NCBI RefSeq assembly: GCF_000243235.1
Contig: NZ_JH594606.1
Location: 1,236,023-1,300,022, forward strand
Direction: 5' to 3'
Source of the DNA: Gillisia limnaea DSM 15749
GTDB taxonomy: Bacteria; Bacteroidota; Bacteroidia; Flavobacteriales; Flavobacteriaceae
Length of the DNA stretch: 64,000 bases
The position numbers and the translations under genes were made by a program. Position 1 is the stretch's first letter. Each line of letters opens with the position of its first letter. Below, one piece after another: positions 54,902 through 64,000 of this stretch. The notes beneath the pieces were generated by a model. It made no database searches. It saw only the letters and a program-made list of their open reading frames with translations, and had not been told where the DNA came from.

Positions 54902-56428
54902 ATGGAAGACCACCAAAAGTTTATTGAACATATTCAAAAGGGCTACACCACCAATGGAGATTATATACGTATGGGTGCAGCGATGCTGGATGGAGCAACT
55001 TTTCCTGAGGCAGAGGTCAAAATCCCATTAAAAACCTTAAACCGGCACGGTCTTATTGCCGGAGCAACGGGAACCGGAAAGACAAAAACCCTGCAGATCC
55101 TTGCTGAAAATTTATCGGAAAAAGGAATTCCTGTACTGATGATGGATATAAAAGGGGATTTAAGCGGTATTGCCATGCCAGCTGAAAAAAACGACAAATT
55201 AATAGCACGTCACAAGACAATAGGTTTTGATTTTGAACCTATGATCTCCCCGGTTGAAATAATGAGTTTGTCTATGCAGCCGGGGGTGCGTCTGCGTGCA
55301 ACTGTAAGTGAATTTGGCCCGGTCCTTTTATCCCGAATCCTGGATCTTTCAGAAGCACAAACCGGGATTCTTGCCATTATATTCAAATATTGTGATGACA
55401 ATCATTTGGCTTTGCTGGATTTAAAAGATCTAAAAAAGATAGTCCTCTTTGCAACCGATGAAGGTAAAGAAGAATTTGAAGAGAGTTATGGCAGCATGTC
55501 TAAAATATCCACCGGAACCATTCTGCGGAAAATAGTCGCTCTTGAACAACAGGGAGGCGATTTGTTTTTTGGAGAACCTTCATTTGATGTTCTGGATCTT
55601 GTTAGAAAAAACCCGGAAGGGAAAGGATATGTAAATATTATAAGGCTGAATGACATTCAGGAAAAACCAAAATTGTTCTCCACTTTTATGTTGAGTCTGC
55701 TGGCCGAAGTTTATACCACTTTTCCAGAAAAAGGAGATAGCGATAAGCCGGAATTAGTGCTTTTTATAGATGAAGCACATCTTATATTTAAAGAGGCTTC
55801 AGGAGCATTGATGGATCAATTGGAAAGTATCATAAAACTCATCCGCTCCAAAGGAATTGGAATATTTTTCGTCACCCAAAACCCAACAGATGTACCCAAG
55901 GAAATATTGAGCCAGTTGGGGTTAAAAATTCAGCATAGTTTAAGGGCCTTTACCGCAAATGACCGAAAAGCAATAAAATTAACGGCAGAAAATTATCCTA
56001 TTTCAGAATTTTATGATACCAAAACCGTGCTTACCTCGTTAGGAATAGGAGAAGCACTTATTTCGGTACTAGACGAAAAAGGACGTCCTACTCCATTGGC
56101 AGCAACTATGATGAGGGCCCCCGGAAGCAGGATGGACATATTATTACCAGAAGAATTAAACAGTATTATTAGCAATTCCTCCTTAGCGGCTAAATACAAT
56201 AAAAGTATAGATAGGGAAAGTGCTTATGAATTACTGGAACATAAAATAGAAAGAGCTGAAAAGGAAGATGCCAGGGAAAAAGCAAAAAAAGATCGGGAAA
56301 AAGTAACACGTACCTCATCCAGAACTTCCGGAAGAAGCCGGAAGAGGCAGGATCCAATTATCAAGGTTTTAACCAGCGCTACATTTATAAGAGGCGTGAT
56401 GAGTATACTAAACAAAGCATTTAAATAA
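54902..56428 (+). CDS. HerA-like ATPase (DUF853/YjgR type)
   Basis: Predicted 508-residue cytoplasmic ATPase of the HerA/FtsK superfamily. Walker A is GATGTGKTKT near 54-63 and Walker B LFIDEAHLIF near 290. The C-terminal 60 residues are a charged coil rich in Lys, Glu and Arg. The role of YjgR-type ATPases is unknown; DNA processing is inferred from the superfamily. It is not next to a nuclease gene (NurA or Sir2), so it is not a typical defence HerA. Confidence 0.9.
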   Translation: MEDHQKFIEHIQKGYTTNGDYIRMGAAMLDGATFPEAEVKIPLKTLNRHGLIAGATGTGKTKTLQILAENLSEKGIPVLMMDIKGDLSGIAMPAEKNDKLIARHKTIGFDFEPMISPVEIMSLSMQPGVRLRATVSEFGPVLLSRILDLSEAQTGILAIIFKYCDDNHLALLDLKDLKKIVLFATDEGKEEFEESYGSMSKISTGTILRKIVALEQQGGDLFFGEPSFDVLDLVRKNPEGKGYVNIIRLNDIQEKPKLFSTFMLSLLAEVYTTFPEKGDSDKPELVLFIDEAHLIFKEASGALMDQLESIIKLIRSKGIGIFFVTQNPTDVPKEILSQLGLKIQHSLRAFTANDRKAIKLTAENYPISEFYDTKTVLTSLGIGEALISVLDEKGRPTPLAATMMRAPGSRMDILLPEELNSIISNSSLAAKYNKSIDRESAYELLEHKIERAEKEDAREKAKKDREKVTRTSSRTSGRSRKRQDPIIKVLTSATFIRGVMSILNKAFK

Positions 56429-56445
56429 ACCCAGGCACTTAAAGC

Positions 56446-56994
56446 ATGAAAAAAATAAGCATTCTACTAATAACAATAGTTTTTATAATTGGTTGTAATC
56501 GGGAATCATATCCATTTCTAATTGACAATACAAGGGTGGGCCAACTCACAAAGGAAATTCGAATCAATCAATTGGACTCTATTTTCCCCAATGATTCTAT
56601 AGTAAGAAATATCTCGGGAAATGAATTTCTTAACTCCACGAACAATATAGAAATCTACGATAAAGATGGCTCGCCGCTTCTTATTCTGGAACCGGTTCAA
56701 CAATTTGATACGTTAAGTACCATTGGATATATTCAGATTTTGGATCCCAGGTATGAAACCCTGAAAGGGTTAAATATAAATAGCAACTTTGGCGATGTTG
56801 TAGAACAATACCGAATTTCCAGAATTGAAAACACATTGAATTCAGCTGTGATATTTATAGACGAATTGAATTTATACCTCACCATAGACAAGCGGGAATT
56901 ACCTTCCAGCCTAAGATATGATACCGATACACGGATCACGGCTTCTCAAATACCGGATAACGCAAAGATCAAATATTTTATGATTAGCTGGTAA
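56446..56994 (+). CDS. Hypothetical lipoprotein
   Basis: A 182-residue protein of unknown function. It has a lipobox-like IIGC at cysteine 17 after a hydrophobic helix. The rest is predicted beta-rich with no recognised motif. It starts 17 bases after the HerA-like gene and is probably in the same transcript. Confidence 0.75.
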   Translation: MKKISILLITIVFIIGCNRESYPFLIDNTRVGQLTKEIRINQLDSIFPNDSIVRNISGNEFLNSTNNIEIYDKDGSPLLILEPVQQFDTLSTIGYIQILDPRYETLKGLNINSNFGDVVEQYRISRIENTLNSAVIFIDELNLYLTIDKRELPSSLRYDTDTRITASQIPDNAKIKYFMISW

Positions 56995-57078
56995 TGCTGC
57001 TCTTGTTTAGGAAATGTTAATGTCAAAGTTGGTTAAATTTCTTTGGTTACCTTTACCCTCTAACCAATAATTTACATT

Positions 57079-57288
57079 ATGATTAAGATTTTAGCAGTTA
57101 TCATGTTAATAGGAGGTGCCATATCATTAGTAATGGGCGTTCTTGGAATTTTTGGAAGTTTAGCTTTAGCGATAAGCCCCTGGCCGTTGGCCATTTTAGG
57201 TTTTGTATTTTTTATAGCTGGAATTTCCATGCTGAAATATAGAAAAGACACTGATGAGGTGGCTGTAGCTAATAAAAAAGCAGAATAA
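57079..57288 (+). CDS. Small membrane protein
   Basis: A 69-residue protein with two hydrophobic helices (about residues 4-30 and 32-48) and a charged, Lys-containing tail. I recognise no family. A real gene is likely because the frame is well bounded and codon use matches its neighbours. Confidence 0.65.
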   Translation: MIKILAVIMLIGGAISLVMGVLGIFGSLALAISPWPLAILGFVFFIAGISMLKYRKDTDEVAVANKKAE

Positions 57289-57381
57289 TTTTACTCTTGG
57301 GTAGCAAGTATATTCTTTAGGAACAGCCATTAAAATGGTCTACTTATCTTTATATTTGCTACCCTACTTTATTTAAAAAAA

Positions 57382-58215
57382 ATGCAACTCACCCGTATAA
57401 ATAAATATCTAAGCGAAGCCGGTTTCTGTTCAAGACGTGAAGCCGACAAATTAATTGAGCAGGGACGAGTAACCATAAACGACAAGCTTCCGGAAATGGG
57501 AACAAAAGTAGCCGAAAATGATGTTGTAAAGGTAGATGGGAAAACTATTATTAATCTGGATGAAAAACCTGTATATCTGGCATTTAATAAACCAGTTGGT
57601 ATAGTTTGCACCACAGACACGGGAGTTGAAAAAGACAATATTATAGACTACATCAACTATCCAAAACGTATTTTTCCAATTGGAAGACTTGATAAGGCCA
57701 GCGAAGGTCTTATTTTCTTAACAGATGACGGGGACATTGTAAACAAAATTCTGCGCGCCAGGAATAATCACGAAAAGGAATATATAGTTACAGTAAACAG
57801 GCCATTAACCTCAAATTTTCTTCAACGAATGAGTATGGGAATTCCTATTCTGGATACCATGACTAAAAAATGTGAGGTCGAGCGTTTGGGAAAATTCGAT
57901 TTTAAAATCATTCTCACACAGGGTTTGAACAGGCAAATTAGGAGAATGTGTGAATATCTGGGATATGAAGTTACAAACCTGAAACGCACCAGGATTATGA
58001 ATGTTGTTTTAGACATTCCAACAGGTGAATGGCGCGACTTAACATCCAAGGAATTGCAAACAATAAATTCCATGGTTTCAGAATCTGAAAAAACAGAAAA
58101 ACCTGTTCAAAAGAAGGAATCCGTTCGAAGATCAGATACTCAGGAAAAAAAAGAGAATAAAAAACCTTCTAAGCATTCCGGGAACACTCGAAGTTCATCA
58201 AAAAACAAATCTTAA
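57382..58215 (+). CDS. rluF: 23S rRNA pseudouridine synthase, RluF type
   Basis: Predicted 277-residue pseudouridine synthase. An S4 RNA-binding domain covers 1-50, then the RsuA/RluF-type catalytic core with the aspartate in [11 protein letters not shown] (about 96-106) and the [15 protein letters not shown] segment. A 45-residue, highly basic tail follows. RluF modifies U2604 of 23S rRNA in E. coli; the assignment to RluF over RluB is by pattern. Confidence 0.9.
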   Translation: MQLTRINKYLSEAGFCSRREADKLIEQGRVTINDKLPEMGTKVAENDVVKVDGKTIINLDEKPVYLAFNKPVGIVCTTDTGVEKDNIIDYINYPKRIFPIGRLDKASEGLIFLTDDGDIVNKILRARNNHEKEYIVTVNRPLTSNFLQRMSMGIPILDTMTKKCEVERLGKFDFKIILTQGLNRQIRRMCEYLGYEVTNLKRTRIMNVVLDIPTGEWRDLTSKELQTINSMVSESEKTEKPVQKKESVRRSDTQEKKENKKPSKHSGNTRSSSKNKS

Positions 58216-58283
58216 CAAATTATTGGCGTTAAAAAGTCATTAAATCTTCATAATTTTAAAAAGAACTAAAACTACTTGATAAT

Positions 58284-58712
58284 ATGACAAATAAAATTCA
58301 GCCATTTCACCTGGCGATTCCAGTTCAGGATTTAGAGACGAACCGAAGTTTTTACCGGGACACACTAGGTTGTATTGAAGGTAGAAGCAGCGATCATTGG
58401 GTTGATTTCAATTTTTTTGGACATCAGTTGGTAATCCACGTTCAGGAACCAGCTCCTTCTCCAACTCCCAAAGGCAATATAGTAGATGGAAAAGATGTGC
58501 CAATCCCACATTTTGGTGTTGTTTTGGAATGGGATGTATTCCAGGATTTTTCAGAAAAACTGAAAAGTAAAAATATCGAATTTGTAATTCAACCTTACAT
58601 TCGTTTTAAAGGGAAAACAGGAGAACAGGCTACTATGTTTTTTAAAGATCCTTCTGGTAATGCCTTAGAATTTAAGGCCTTTAAAAACATTGACCAGCTT
58701 TTTGCAAAATAA
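58284..58712 (+). CDS. VOC-family (glyoxalase-like) protein
   Basis: Predicted 142-residue protein of the vicinal oxygen chelate fold. It starts with [23 protein letters not shown] and has the metal-type ends H at about 6 and [13 protein letters not shown] with a late glutamate. The substrate is unknown. It is adjacent to a permease gene (8 bases). Confidence 0.88.
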   Translation: MTNKIQPFHLAIPVQDLETNRSFYRDTLGCIEGRSSDHWVDFNFFGHQLVIHVQEPAPSPTPKGNIVDGKDVPIPHFGVVLEWDVFQDFSEKLKSKNIEFVIQPYIRFKGKTGEQATMFFKDPSGNALEFKAFKNIDQLFAK

Positions 58713-58720
58713 AATTATAG

Positions 58721-59740
58721 ATGGATAGACTAAAACCCTCTTTAGTACGTCAACTTTTCGTACTGCTGTTAATTATATTTTTAGGGCTTTTAATTTTTAA
58801 GGAAATCGTTCCTTATCTCTCCGGTATTCTGGGAGCCATCACATTATATGTTATTTTAAAAAAGTGGATGGGGAAACTTTTGGCAAGGAATTGGAATAGA
58901 TCTTTGGCGGCAGCTGTATTAATTATAGGTTCCTTTATTGGAATTTTGATTCCCATCTCGCTAATTGTCTTTATGCTTTCCTCCAAAATTGGGAAAGCGG
59001 TAGCAAATTCAGAAAAAGTTATTACTGCCATTAAGGATCAAACAAATAAAGCTGAAGAATATTTTGGATACAGCCTTAGCAAGAGTATCGACAGTTCTGC
59101 CATAACAGATTGGGTATCTACCAACTTACAGAGTTTAGCCGGCGGCACTTTTAATGCATTTATCGCCATTGGAATCATGTATTTTTTGCTTTATTACATG
59201 TTAGTCAATAAAGAAAAAATGAAAGAATTGCTTAACACGCACATTCCTTTAAATGATGAAAATATTAGATTGGTAGGTGTGGAAAGCGATATTTCGGTTC
59301 GTTCCAATGCTCTTGGAATTCCATTAGTAGCCATAATTCAGGGGGTAATAGCATTAGTTGGATTTCTTATCTTTGGTGTGCCAGATCCTTTTTTCTGGTT
59401 TGTAATTACTGCTGTGGGCTCAATGATCCCGTTTATTGGAACAGCAATTGGAATAATTCCGGTTACCTTGCTTTTATTATCGCAGGGACAAAACTGGCAG
59501 GCTATTGCAATTCTTATCTATGGATTTGTTGTGGTAGGCTCCACAGATAATCTTGTACGCTTGTATATTTTAGAAAAACTTTCAAGCGTTCACCCATTGA
59601 TCACACTTTTTGGTGTGGTTGTAGGCATACCCCTTTTTGGATTTATTGGACTGATATTTGGACCCCTTTTAATATCACTCTTTATGTTGATCCTTAAAAT
59701 ATACAAGACGGAATACGGAAATGAAAATCAAAATTTATAA
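58721..59740 (+). CDS. AI-2E family transporter (PerM-like permease)
   Basis: Predicted 339-residue membrane protein with about eight helices. Family features are the N-terminal helix pair, a soluble middle, and the late GVPDPFFWFVITAVGSMIPFIG and HPLITLFGVVVGIPLFGFIGLIFGP segments. The family has proposed substrates from autoinducer-2 to sodium; none can be chosen from sequence. Confidence 0.92.
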   Translation: MDRLKPSLVRQLFVLLLIIFLGLLIFKEIVPYLSGILGAITLYVILKKWMGKLLARNWNRSLAAAVLIIGSFIGILIPISLIVFMLSSKIGKAVANSEKVITAIKDQTNKAEEYFGYSLSKSIDSSAITDWVSTNLQSLAGGTFNAFIAIGIMYFLLYYMLVNKEKMKELLNTHIPLNDENIRLVGVESDISVRSNALGIPLVAIIQGVIALVGFLIFGVPDPFFWFVITAVGSMIPFIGTAIGIIPVTLLLLSQGQNWQAIAILIYGFVVVGSTDNLVRLYILEKLSSVHPLITLFGVVVGIPLFGFIGLIFGPLLISLFMLILKIYKTEYGNENQNL

Positions 59741-59765
59741 AATTAACCATTAAAAATAGACGACT

Positions 59766-60161
59766 ATGTTTGGTAAAAAATCTAAAATGATTGATGAGGA
59801 ATACGTAAGTGGTGAGATCACCAAAATAAATGATGGCGATGTAGATATGGCTGTAAACAGTCACGAAGCAATCTCAGATAAAATTCTTAATTCAGGTGTA
59901 TTAAAAAAATATACAGAGCTGGGTAAGGTTATGTTTGGGATGCTGAAGGATTATCGCAAAGGAGTTTACACCAATGTTCCCTGGTTTACCATTGCAGCGA
60001 TCGCATTTTCCTTTCTTTACATATTAAATCCATTTGACCTGATTCCCGATTTTATTCCTGGAATAGGGTATATAGACGATTTTGCAGTATTCACTTTCGG
60101 GCTGAAATTTATAGAATCTGATCTGCACAAATATCTGGACTGGAAACTGGAGGAAGAGTAA
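59766..60161 (+). CDS. YkvA-family (DUF1232) membrane protein
   Basis: Predicted 131-residue protein with the DUF1232 core, ALxYxLxPFDLIPDFIPGIGYIDD, in two membrane-associated helices (about 77-115). The function is unknown; it is often near transporters. It lies 25 bases after the permease. Confidence 0.9.
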   Translation: MFGKKSKMIDEEYVSGEITKINDGDVDMAVNSHEAISDKILNSGVLKKYTELGKVMFGMLKDYRKGVYTNVPWFTIAAIAFSFLYILNPFDLIPDFIPGIGYIDDFAVFTFGLKFIESDLHKYLDWKLEEE

Positions 60162-60198
60162 TTTACTTTGACTTACAACAAATGAGTTAAGTTCATAA

Positions 60199-60223
60199 AA
60201 AAAGCCGCAAAATGCGGCTTTTT
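60199..60223. terminator. Shared terminator of the ykvA-like gene and folD
   Basis: AAAAAGCCGC (60199-60208) pairs exactly with GCGGCTTTTT (60214-60223) around AAAAT, symmetrical, so active on both strands. Confidence 0.85.
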
Positions 60224-60244
60224 ATTTTAAATATCAATTAGACA

Positions 60245-61129
60245 TTAGATTTTTCTTCTGTGATTTTCACGTGCCAACAGCGTGTTTTTAAGCAACATAG
60301 AAACTGTCATTGGCCCAACTCCACCCGGAACCGGAGTAATATACGATGCTCTTTTACTAACATTTTCAAAATCTACATCGCCTTTTAAAACATAGCCTTT
60401 TACTGCGTTTTCATCTGGCACTCTTGTAATCCCAACATCTATTACAACCGCATCATCTTTAATCATTTCGGCTTTTAAAAAATCGGGGATACCTACAGCA
60501 ATGATAACAATATCTGCCTGGGAAGTAATTTGGGTAATATTCTTTGTGAATTCATGAGTAAGTGTAACCGTAGAGTTCCCGGGAAAACCACTTCTTCCCA
60601 TTAAAATGCTCATTGGGCGTCCAACGATATGACTTCTCCCTATTACCACCGTATGTTTCCCTTTTGTAGGGATATCATACCTCTCCAGCAATTCCAATAT
60701 TCCAAAGGGAGTAGCCGGGATAAAAGAACTCATATCCAGTGACATTTTCCCAAAATTGGTTGGGTGAAATCCATCCACGTCCTTTTCAGGATCTACGGCC
60801 ATCAAAACTTTTTGTGTATCTATTTGCGGGGGAAGAGGCAACTGAACTATGAAGCCATCAATATCATCATTTTCGTTGAGTTCTTTAATTTTGGCCATCA
60901 ATTCCAGTTCGCTTACCGTAGAGGACAATCTGTATAAAGAGGATTCAAAACCAACTTTCTTGCAAGCCTGAACTTTACTATTCACATAGGTTAAACTTGC
61001 TCCGTCGCTTCCAACAATTATAGCAGCCAGATGTGGGACTTTTTCTCCCAGTTGCTTCATTTTTGTGACCTTTAGAGCAATTTCATCTTTAATATCATTG
61101 CTTGTTTTTTTACCATCCAGGATTATCAT
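60245..61129 (-). CDS. folD: Methylenetetrahydrofolate dehydrogenase/cyclohydrolase
   Basis: Predicted 294-residue bifunctional enzyme of one-carbon metabolism, interconverting methylene- and formyl-tetrahydrofolate. It has the substrate segment YVNSKVQACKKVG with the catalytic lysine, the DGFIVQLPLPP segment, the cofactor loop VIGRSHIVGRP and the late TPVPGGVGPMTVSML. Length is normal. Confidence 0.97.
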   Translation of the reverse strand: MIILDGKKTSNDIKDEIALKVTKMKQLGEKVPHLAAIIVGSDGASLTYVNSKVQACKKVGFESSLYRLSSTVSELELMAKIKELNENDDIDGFIVQLPLPPQIDTQKVLMAVDPEKDVDGFHPTNFGKMSLDMSSFIPATPFGILELLERYDIPTKGKHTVVIGRSHIVGRPMSILMGRSGFPGNSTVTLTHEFTKNITQITSQADIVIIAVGIPDFLKAEMIKDDAVVIDVGITRVPDENAVKGYVLKGDVDFENVSKRASYITPVPGGVGPMTVSMLLKNTLLARENHRRKI

Positions 61130-61213
61130 TTCAGTAATCGGTATTATAATTTGTTAGCTATAAAAGTCCGTTGATCTTTTTTTTTGATTTCTCAATCGGG
61201 TATTTGAGGATAA

Positions 61214-62542
61214 TTATTTCATCCCTTTCATCATCTGCATCATCTTTCTTCCGCCACCACCCTGCATCATCTTCATCATTTTTCCCATCTGCCCAAATTG
61301 CTTTAATAATTGATTCACCTGCTGAACCGATGTACCTGAACCTTTTGCAATTCTTTTCTTTCTGGATGCGTTTATAAGAACAGGAGTACTTCGTTCTGCC
61401 TGAGTCATGGAATAAATGATCGCTTCTACGTGTTTAAATGCATCATCATCAATATCCACATCTTTTAACATTTTTCCCGCGCCAGGTATCATTCCCATAA
61501 GGTCTTTCATAGACCCCATTTTCTTTATTTGATGTAATTGAGTAAGAAAATCGTCAAAACCGAATTGATCTTTCGCAATTTTCTTCTGAAGTTTTCTTGC
61601 TTCCTCTTCATCATATTGTTCCTGTGCACGTTCAACAAGGGAAACCACATCACCCATCCCCAGGATCCTATCGGCCATACGGGAAGGATAGAAAACGTCT
61701 ATCGCATCCATTTTTTCACCGGTACCAATGAATTTTATTGGTTTTTTTACAACCGATTTAATGGAAATAGCGGCACCACCACGGGTATCACCATCCAGTT
61801 TTGTAAGAATAACCCCGTCAAAATTCAGTCGGTCATTAAAGGCTTTCGCAGTGTTAACAGCATCCTGACCAGTCATAGAATCTACAACAAATAAGGTTTC
61901 ATTTGGTTTGATTGCGACGTGGATATTTGCAATCTCTGTCATCATCGCTTCATCTACTGCCAAGCGACCTGCGGTATCTATTATTACCACGTCATGCCCG
62001 TTTTGCTTTGCAAATGCAATGGCAGCCTGAGAAATATTAACAGGATCTTGATTTCCTTCATCACTAAATACAGCTACCCCTATTTGTTCACCAACTATTT
62101 GTAACTGATTTATCGCCGCCGGTCTGTAAACATCACAGGCAACCAACAAAGGATTTTTAGATTTTTTAGTTTTGAGATAATTTGCCAGTTTTCCCGAAAA
62201 TGTGGTTTTACCACTCCCCTGTAAACCGGCCATTAGAATTACTGAAGGTTTTCCGGAAAGATCTATCCCGGCAGCTTCGCCTCCCATCAATTCGGTAAGC
62301 TCGTCTTTTACGAGTTTTACCATCATTTGACCAGGTTTCAAGGCTGTTAACACATCCTGTCCCATGGCTTTTTCCTTTACCGTGGTGGTAAATTCTTTAG
62401 CAATTTTATAATTCACATCGGCATCAACAAGTGCCCTGCGAACTTCCTTTAAGGTTTCAGCTACGTTTACTTCTGTAATCTGGCCATGTCCCTTAAGGAT
62501 GTGTAAGGCATTATCTAACTTATCGCTTAAACTATCGAACAT
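61214..62542 (-). CDS. ffh: Signal recognition particle protein Ffh
   Basis: Predicted 442-residue SRP GTPase. The N domain covers 1-85, and the G domain has GLQGSGKTT, DTAGR (near 187-191) and TKLDGD. The M domain starts about 295 and ends in a methionine-rich tail (GKMMKMMQGGGGRKMM). It targets membrane and exported proteins co-translationally. Confidence 0.98.
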   Translation of the reverse strand: MFDSLSDKLDNALHILKGHGQITEVNVAETLKEVRRALVDADVNYKIAKEFTTTVKEKAMGQDVLTALKPGQMMVKLVKDELTELMGGEAAGIDLSGKPSVILMAGLQGSGKTTFSGKLANYLKTKKSKNPLLVACDVYRPAAINQLQIVGEQIGVAVFSDEGNQDPVNISQAAIAFAKQNGHDVVIIDTAGRLAVDEAMMTEIANIHVAIKPNETLFVVDSMTGQDAVNTAKAFNDRLNFDGVILTKLDGDTRGGAAISIKSVVKKPIKFIGTGEKMDAIDVFYPSRMADRILGMGDVVSLVERAQEQYDEEEARKLQKKIAKDQFGFDDFLTQLHQIKKMGSMKDLMGMIPGAGKMLKDVDIDDDAFKHVEAIIYSMTQAERSTPVLINASRKKRIAKGSGTSVQQVNQLLKQFGQMGKMMKMMQGGGGRKMMQMMKGMK

Positions 62543-62587
62543 AATTCTACTTCTTATTTAAGTTGACCGCCCTTTTCCAGCGGTTTG

Positions 62588-62595
62588 CAAATTTA
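62588..62595 (-). promoter_or_regulatory. -7 promoter element of ffh
   Basis: Minus strand TAAATTTG matches TAnnTTTG, 45 bases before the ffh ATG. Confidence 0.5.
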
Positions 62596-62666
62596 ATGAT
62601 TTGATACTGAAGTGAAAAGTTTTATTTTCGGTTTTCTGTATGTTTCCGCTTCACAGGTAAGGATGG

Positions 62667-64000
62667 TTACATTCTCTCCGGAACCTGTATTCCTAATAAT
62701 CCAAATGCCGACTTAATTACCTCTCCTACTATTTTTGACAACTGCACTCTGAACTTTTTTTCAGCTTCATTATCGGTTCCCAAAATGGTCACGTTCTGAT
62801 AAAAGGAATTGAATTCCCTCACCAGATCGTAGGTGTAATTAGCGATTAATGCCGGACTGTGATTTTCTGCAGCCAGCTGGATCATTTCAGGATATAAAAG
62901 GATTTGCTTTATAAGTTCCTTCTCCTTTTCGTGTAATTGGTAGGATTCAGGAATAGTAGATTCTTCAGAATAATCAAAATCTGCTTTTCGAAGAATAGAT
63001 TGAATACGGGCATAGGTATATTGTATAAATGGGCCCGTATTTCCCTGAAAATCTACCGATTCTTCGGGATTAAAAAGAATTCGTTTTTTGGGATCCACTT
63101 TCAAAATATAATATTTCAATGCTCCCAATCCAATCATTTTATGCAGTTCTGCCTTTTCCTCTTCTGAATATTCATCCAGCTTTCCAAGTTCTTCTGAAAT
63201 GGTTTTCGCCGTAAGGGTCATTTGCTCCATCAACTCATCTGCATCTACTACGGTTCCTTCCCTGCTTTTCATCTTCCCTGAAGGCAGATCTACCATCCCG
63301 TAACTAAGGTGAACCAGGTAATTCGCCCAATTAAATCCAAGTTTATTCAGAATTAAGAACAGGACTTTAAAATGATAATCCTGCTCGTTTCCAACGGTAT
63401 AAACCATTCCGTCTATATCAAAATCTTTTACTCTTTGAATTGCTGTACCTATATCCTGCGTCATATAAACCGCAGTACCATCACTACGCAATACAATTTT
63501 TTCGTCCAGGCCTTCATCAGTAAGATCTATCCAAACACTTCCATCCTCTTTCTTATAAAAAACTCCTCTTTCAATTCCCTGAGCAATAACATCTTTTCCA
63601 AGTAAATACGTATCGCTTTCGTAATAATTTTTATCAAAATCAACTCCGAGATTGTTATACGTTTCTTCAAACCCGCTGTAAACCCATTGGTTCATTTTTT
63701 CCCACAAAGCGATCACTTCAGGATCTTGGGCTTCCCATTTAAGAAGCATTTGCTGTGCCTCTTTAATGATTGGCGCTTCGGCTTTTGCTTCTTCCTCAGT
63801 TTTTCCCTGAGCGATTAATTCTGAAATTTGTTTTTTATATTCCTGATCGAATTTTACATAGTAATTTCCAACAAGCTTATCTCCTTTTAGTCCCGTAGAT
63901 TCCGGTGTTTCCCCGTCTCCAAATCGCACCCATGCCAGCATGGATTTACAAATATGGATTCCACGATCGTTTATGATTTGCGTTTTATAAATCTTATTCC
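62667..64000 (-). CDS. argS: Arginine--tRNA ligase, 5' part outside the window
   Basis: The C-terminal 440 or so residues of a class I synthetase; the frame stays open to the window edge (reading IINDRGIHICKSM before the internal ATG at 63941), so the N-terminal domain and the HIGH motif lie beyond it. The catalytic-loop segment GKMKSREGTVVDADEL matches the KMSKS region of ArgRS, and the protein ends in the DALR anticodon domain with the expected VPERM C-terminus. It charges tRNA-Arg, one of which lies at 11.3 kb. Confidence 0.95.
   Translation of the reverse strand, partial: NKIYKTQIINDRGIHICKSMLAWVRFGDGETPESTGLKGDKLVGNYYVKFDQEYKKQISELIAQGKTEEEAKAEAPIIKEAQQMLLKWEAQDPEVIALWEKMNQWVYSGFEETYNNLGVDFDKNYYESDTYLLGKDVIAQGIERGVFYKKEDGSVWIDLTDEGLDEKIVLRSDGTAVYMTQDIGTAIQRVKDFDIDGMVYTVGNEQDYHFKVLFLILNKLGFNWANYLVHLSYGMVDLPSGKMKSREGTVVDADELMEQMTLTAKTISEELGKLDEYSEEEKAELHKMIGLGALKYYILKVDPKKRILFNPEESVDFQGNTGPFIQYTYARIQSILRKADFDYSEESTIPESYQLHEKEKELIKQILLYPEMIQLAAENHSPALIANYTYDLVREFNSFYQNVTILGTDNEAEKKFRVQLSKIVGEVIKSAFGLLGIQVPERM

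Noticed and set aside
54902-56428. HerA-like ATPase as part of a defence system
   Set aside because: No NurA, Sir2 or other nuclease partner lies beside it; neighbours are ordinary envelope and hypothetical genes, and the protein matches the YjgR/DUF853 type.

Overview
The window reads as chromosomal DNA of a marine-type flavobacterium (Bacteroidota, Flavobacteriaceae; the general Gramella/Salegentibacter group is a guess). The reasons are low G+C, promoters of the Bacteroidota TAnnTTTG type, a type 9 secretion (type B) C-terminal domain protein, a fused SecDF, a eukaryote/archaeal-type ProS, LytTR/LytS signalling, an Arm-domain (IntDOT-like) tyrosine recombinase, and a dcw cluster without murF. 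Genus-level placement cannot be proven from the sequence alone.

Layout. 1-2.1 kb: the end of a secreted metallophosphoesterase and a glycerophosphodiesterase lipoprotein. 2.1-3.3 kb: decayed DNA with an IS1634-like transposase relic. 3.3-8.9 kb: a LytS-type sensor kinase and LytTR regulator, divergent from a serine hydrolase plus two-gene ABC exporter operon. 8.9-11.8 kb: an accessory junction with a serine-hydrolase relic, an orphan tyrosine recombinase, tRNA-Arg(TCG), a GIY-YIG gene whose 3' end runs into the tRNA, and a second, 5'-truncated copy of that tRNA interrupted by palindromic repeats. 11.8-28.2 kb: yqeY and the complete minus-strand division/cell-wall cluster mraZ-rsmH-ftsL-ftsI-murE-mraY-murD-ftsW-murG-murC-ftsQ-ftsA-ftsZ, headed by a three-box MraZ operator. 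28.5-36.9 kb: alpha/beta hydrolase, engB, rpsT with two tRNA-Glu genes, proS, a low-complexity lipoprotein, a FadL-like porin and a T9SS-type protein. 37.1-41.2 kb: folE, cysS, yidD, lgt and a DUF192 lipoprotein. 41.5-52 kb: secDF, mdh, a DUF6588-like protein, gyrB, asnB, a DUF2911 protein and queE. 52.2-60.2 kb: two peptidoglycan peptidases, a HerA-like ATPase, small hypotheticals, rluF, a VOC protein, an AI-2E-type permease and a YkvA protein. 60.2-64 kb: folD, ffh and the 3' part of argS.

How the genes work together. Most of the window is housekeeping. The dcw cluster makes lipid II precursors and the divisome, and the S13 and S66 peptidases at 52-55 kb trim or recycle the same wall. The 3.3-8.9 kb block looks like one sense-and-respond unit: membrane kinase, regulator, secreted hydrolase and exporter.

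The most unusual part is 11.34-11.79 kb. A GIY-YIG gene lies between an intact tRNA-Arg and a 39-base duplicate of the tRNA 5' end plus its flank. The gene borrows its last seven codons and its stop from the tRNA. The duplicate is split by two GCCCGTACCG palindromes, and the same palindrome type recurs at 40.55 kb. This fits a small tRNA-targeting element plus a REP-like repeat family, but both remain inferences.
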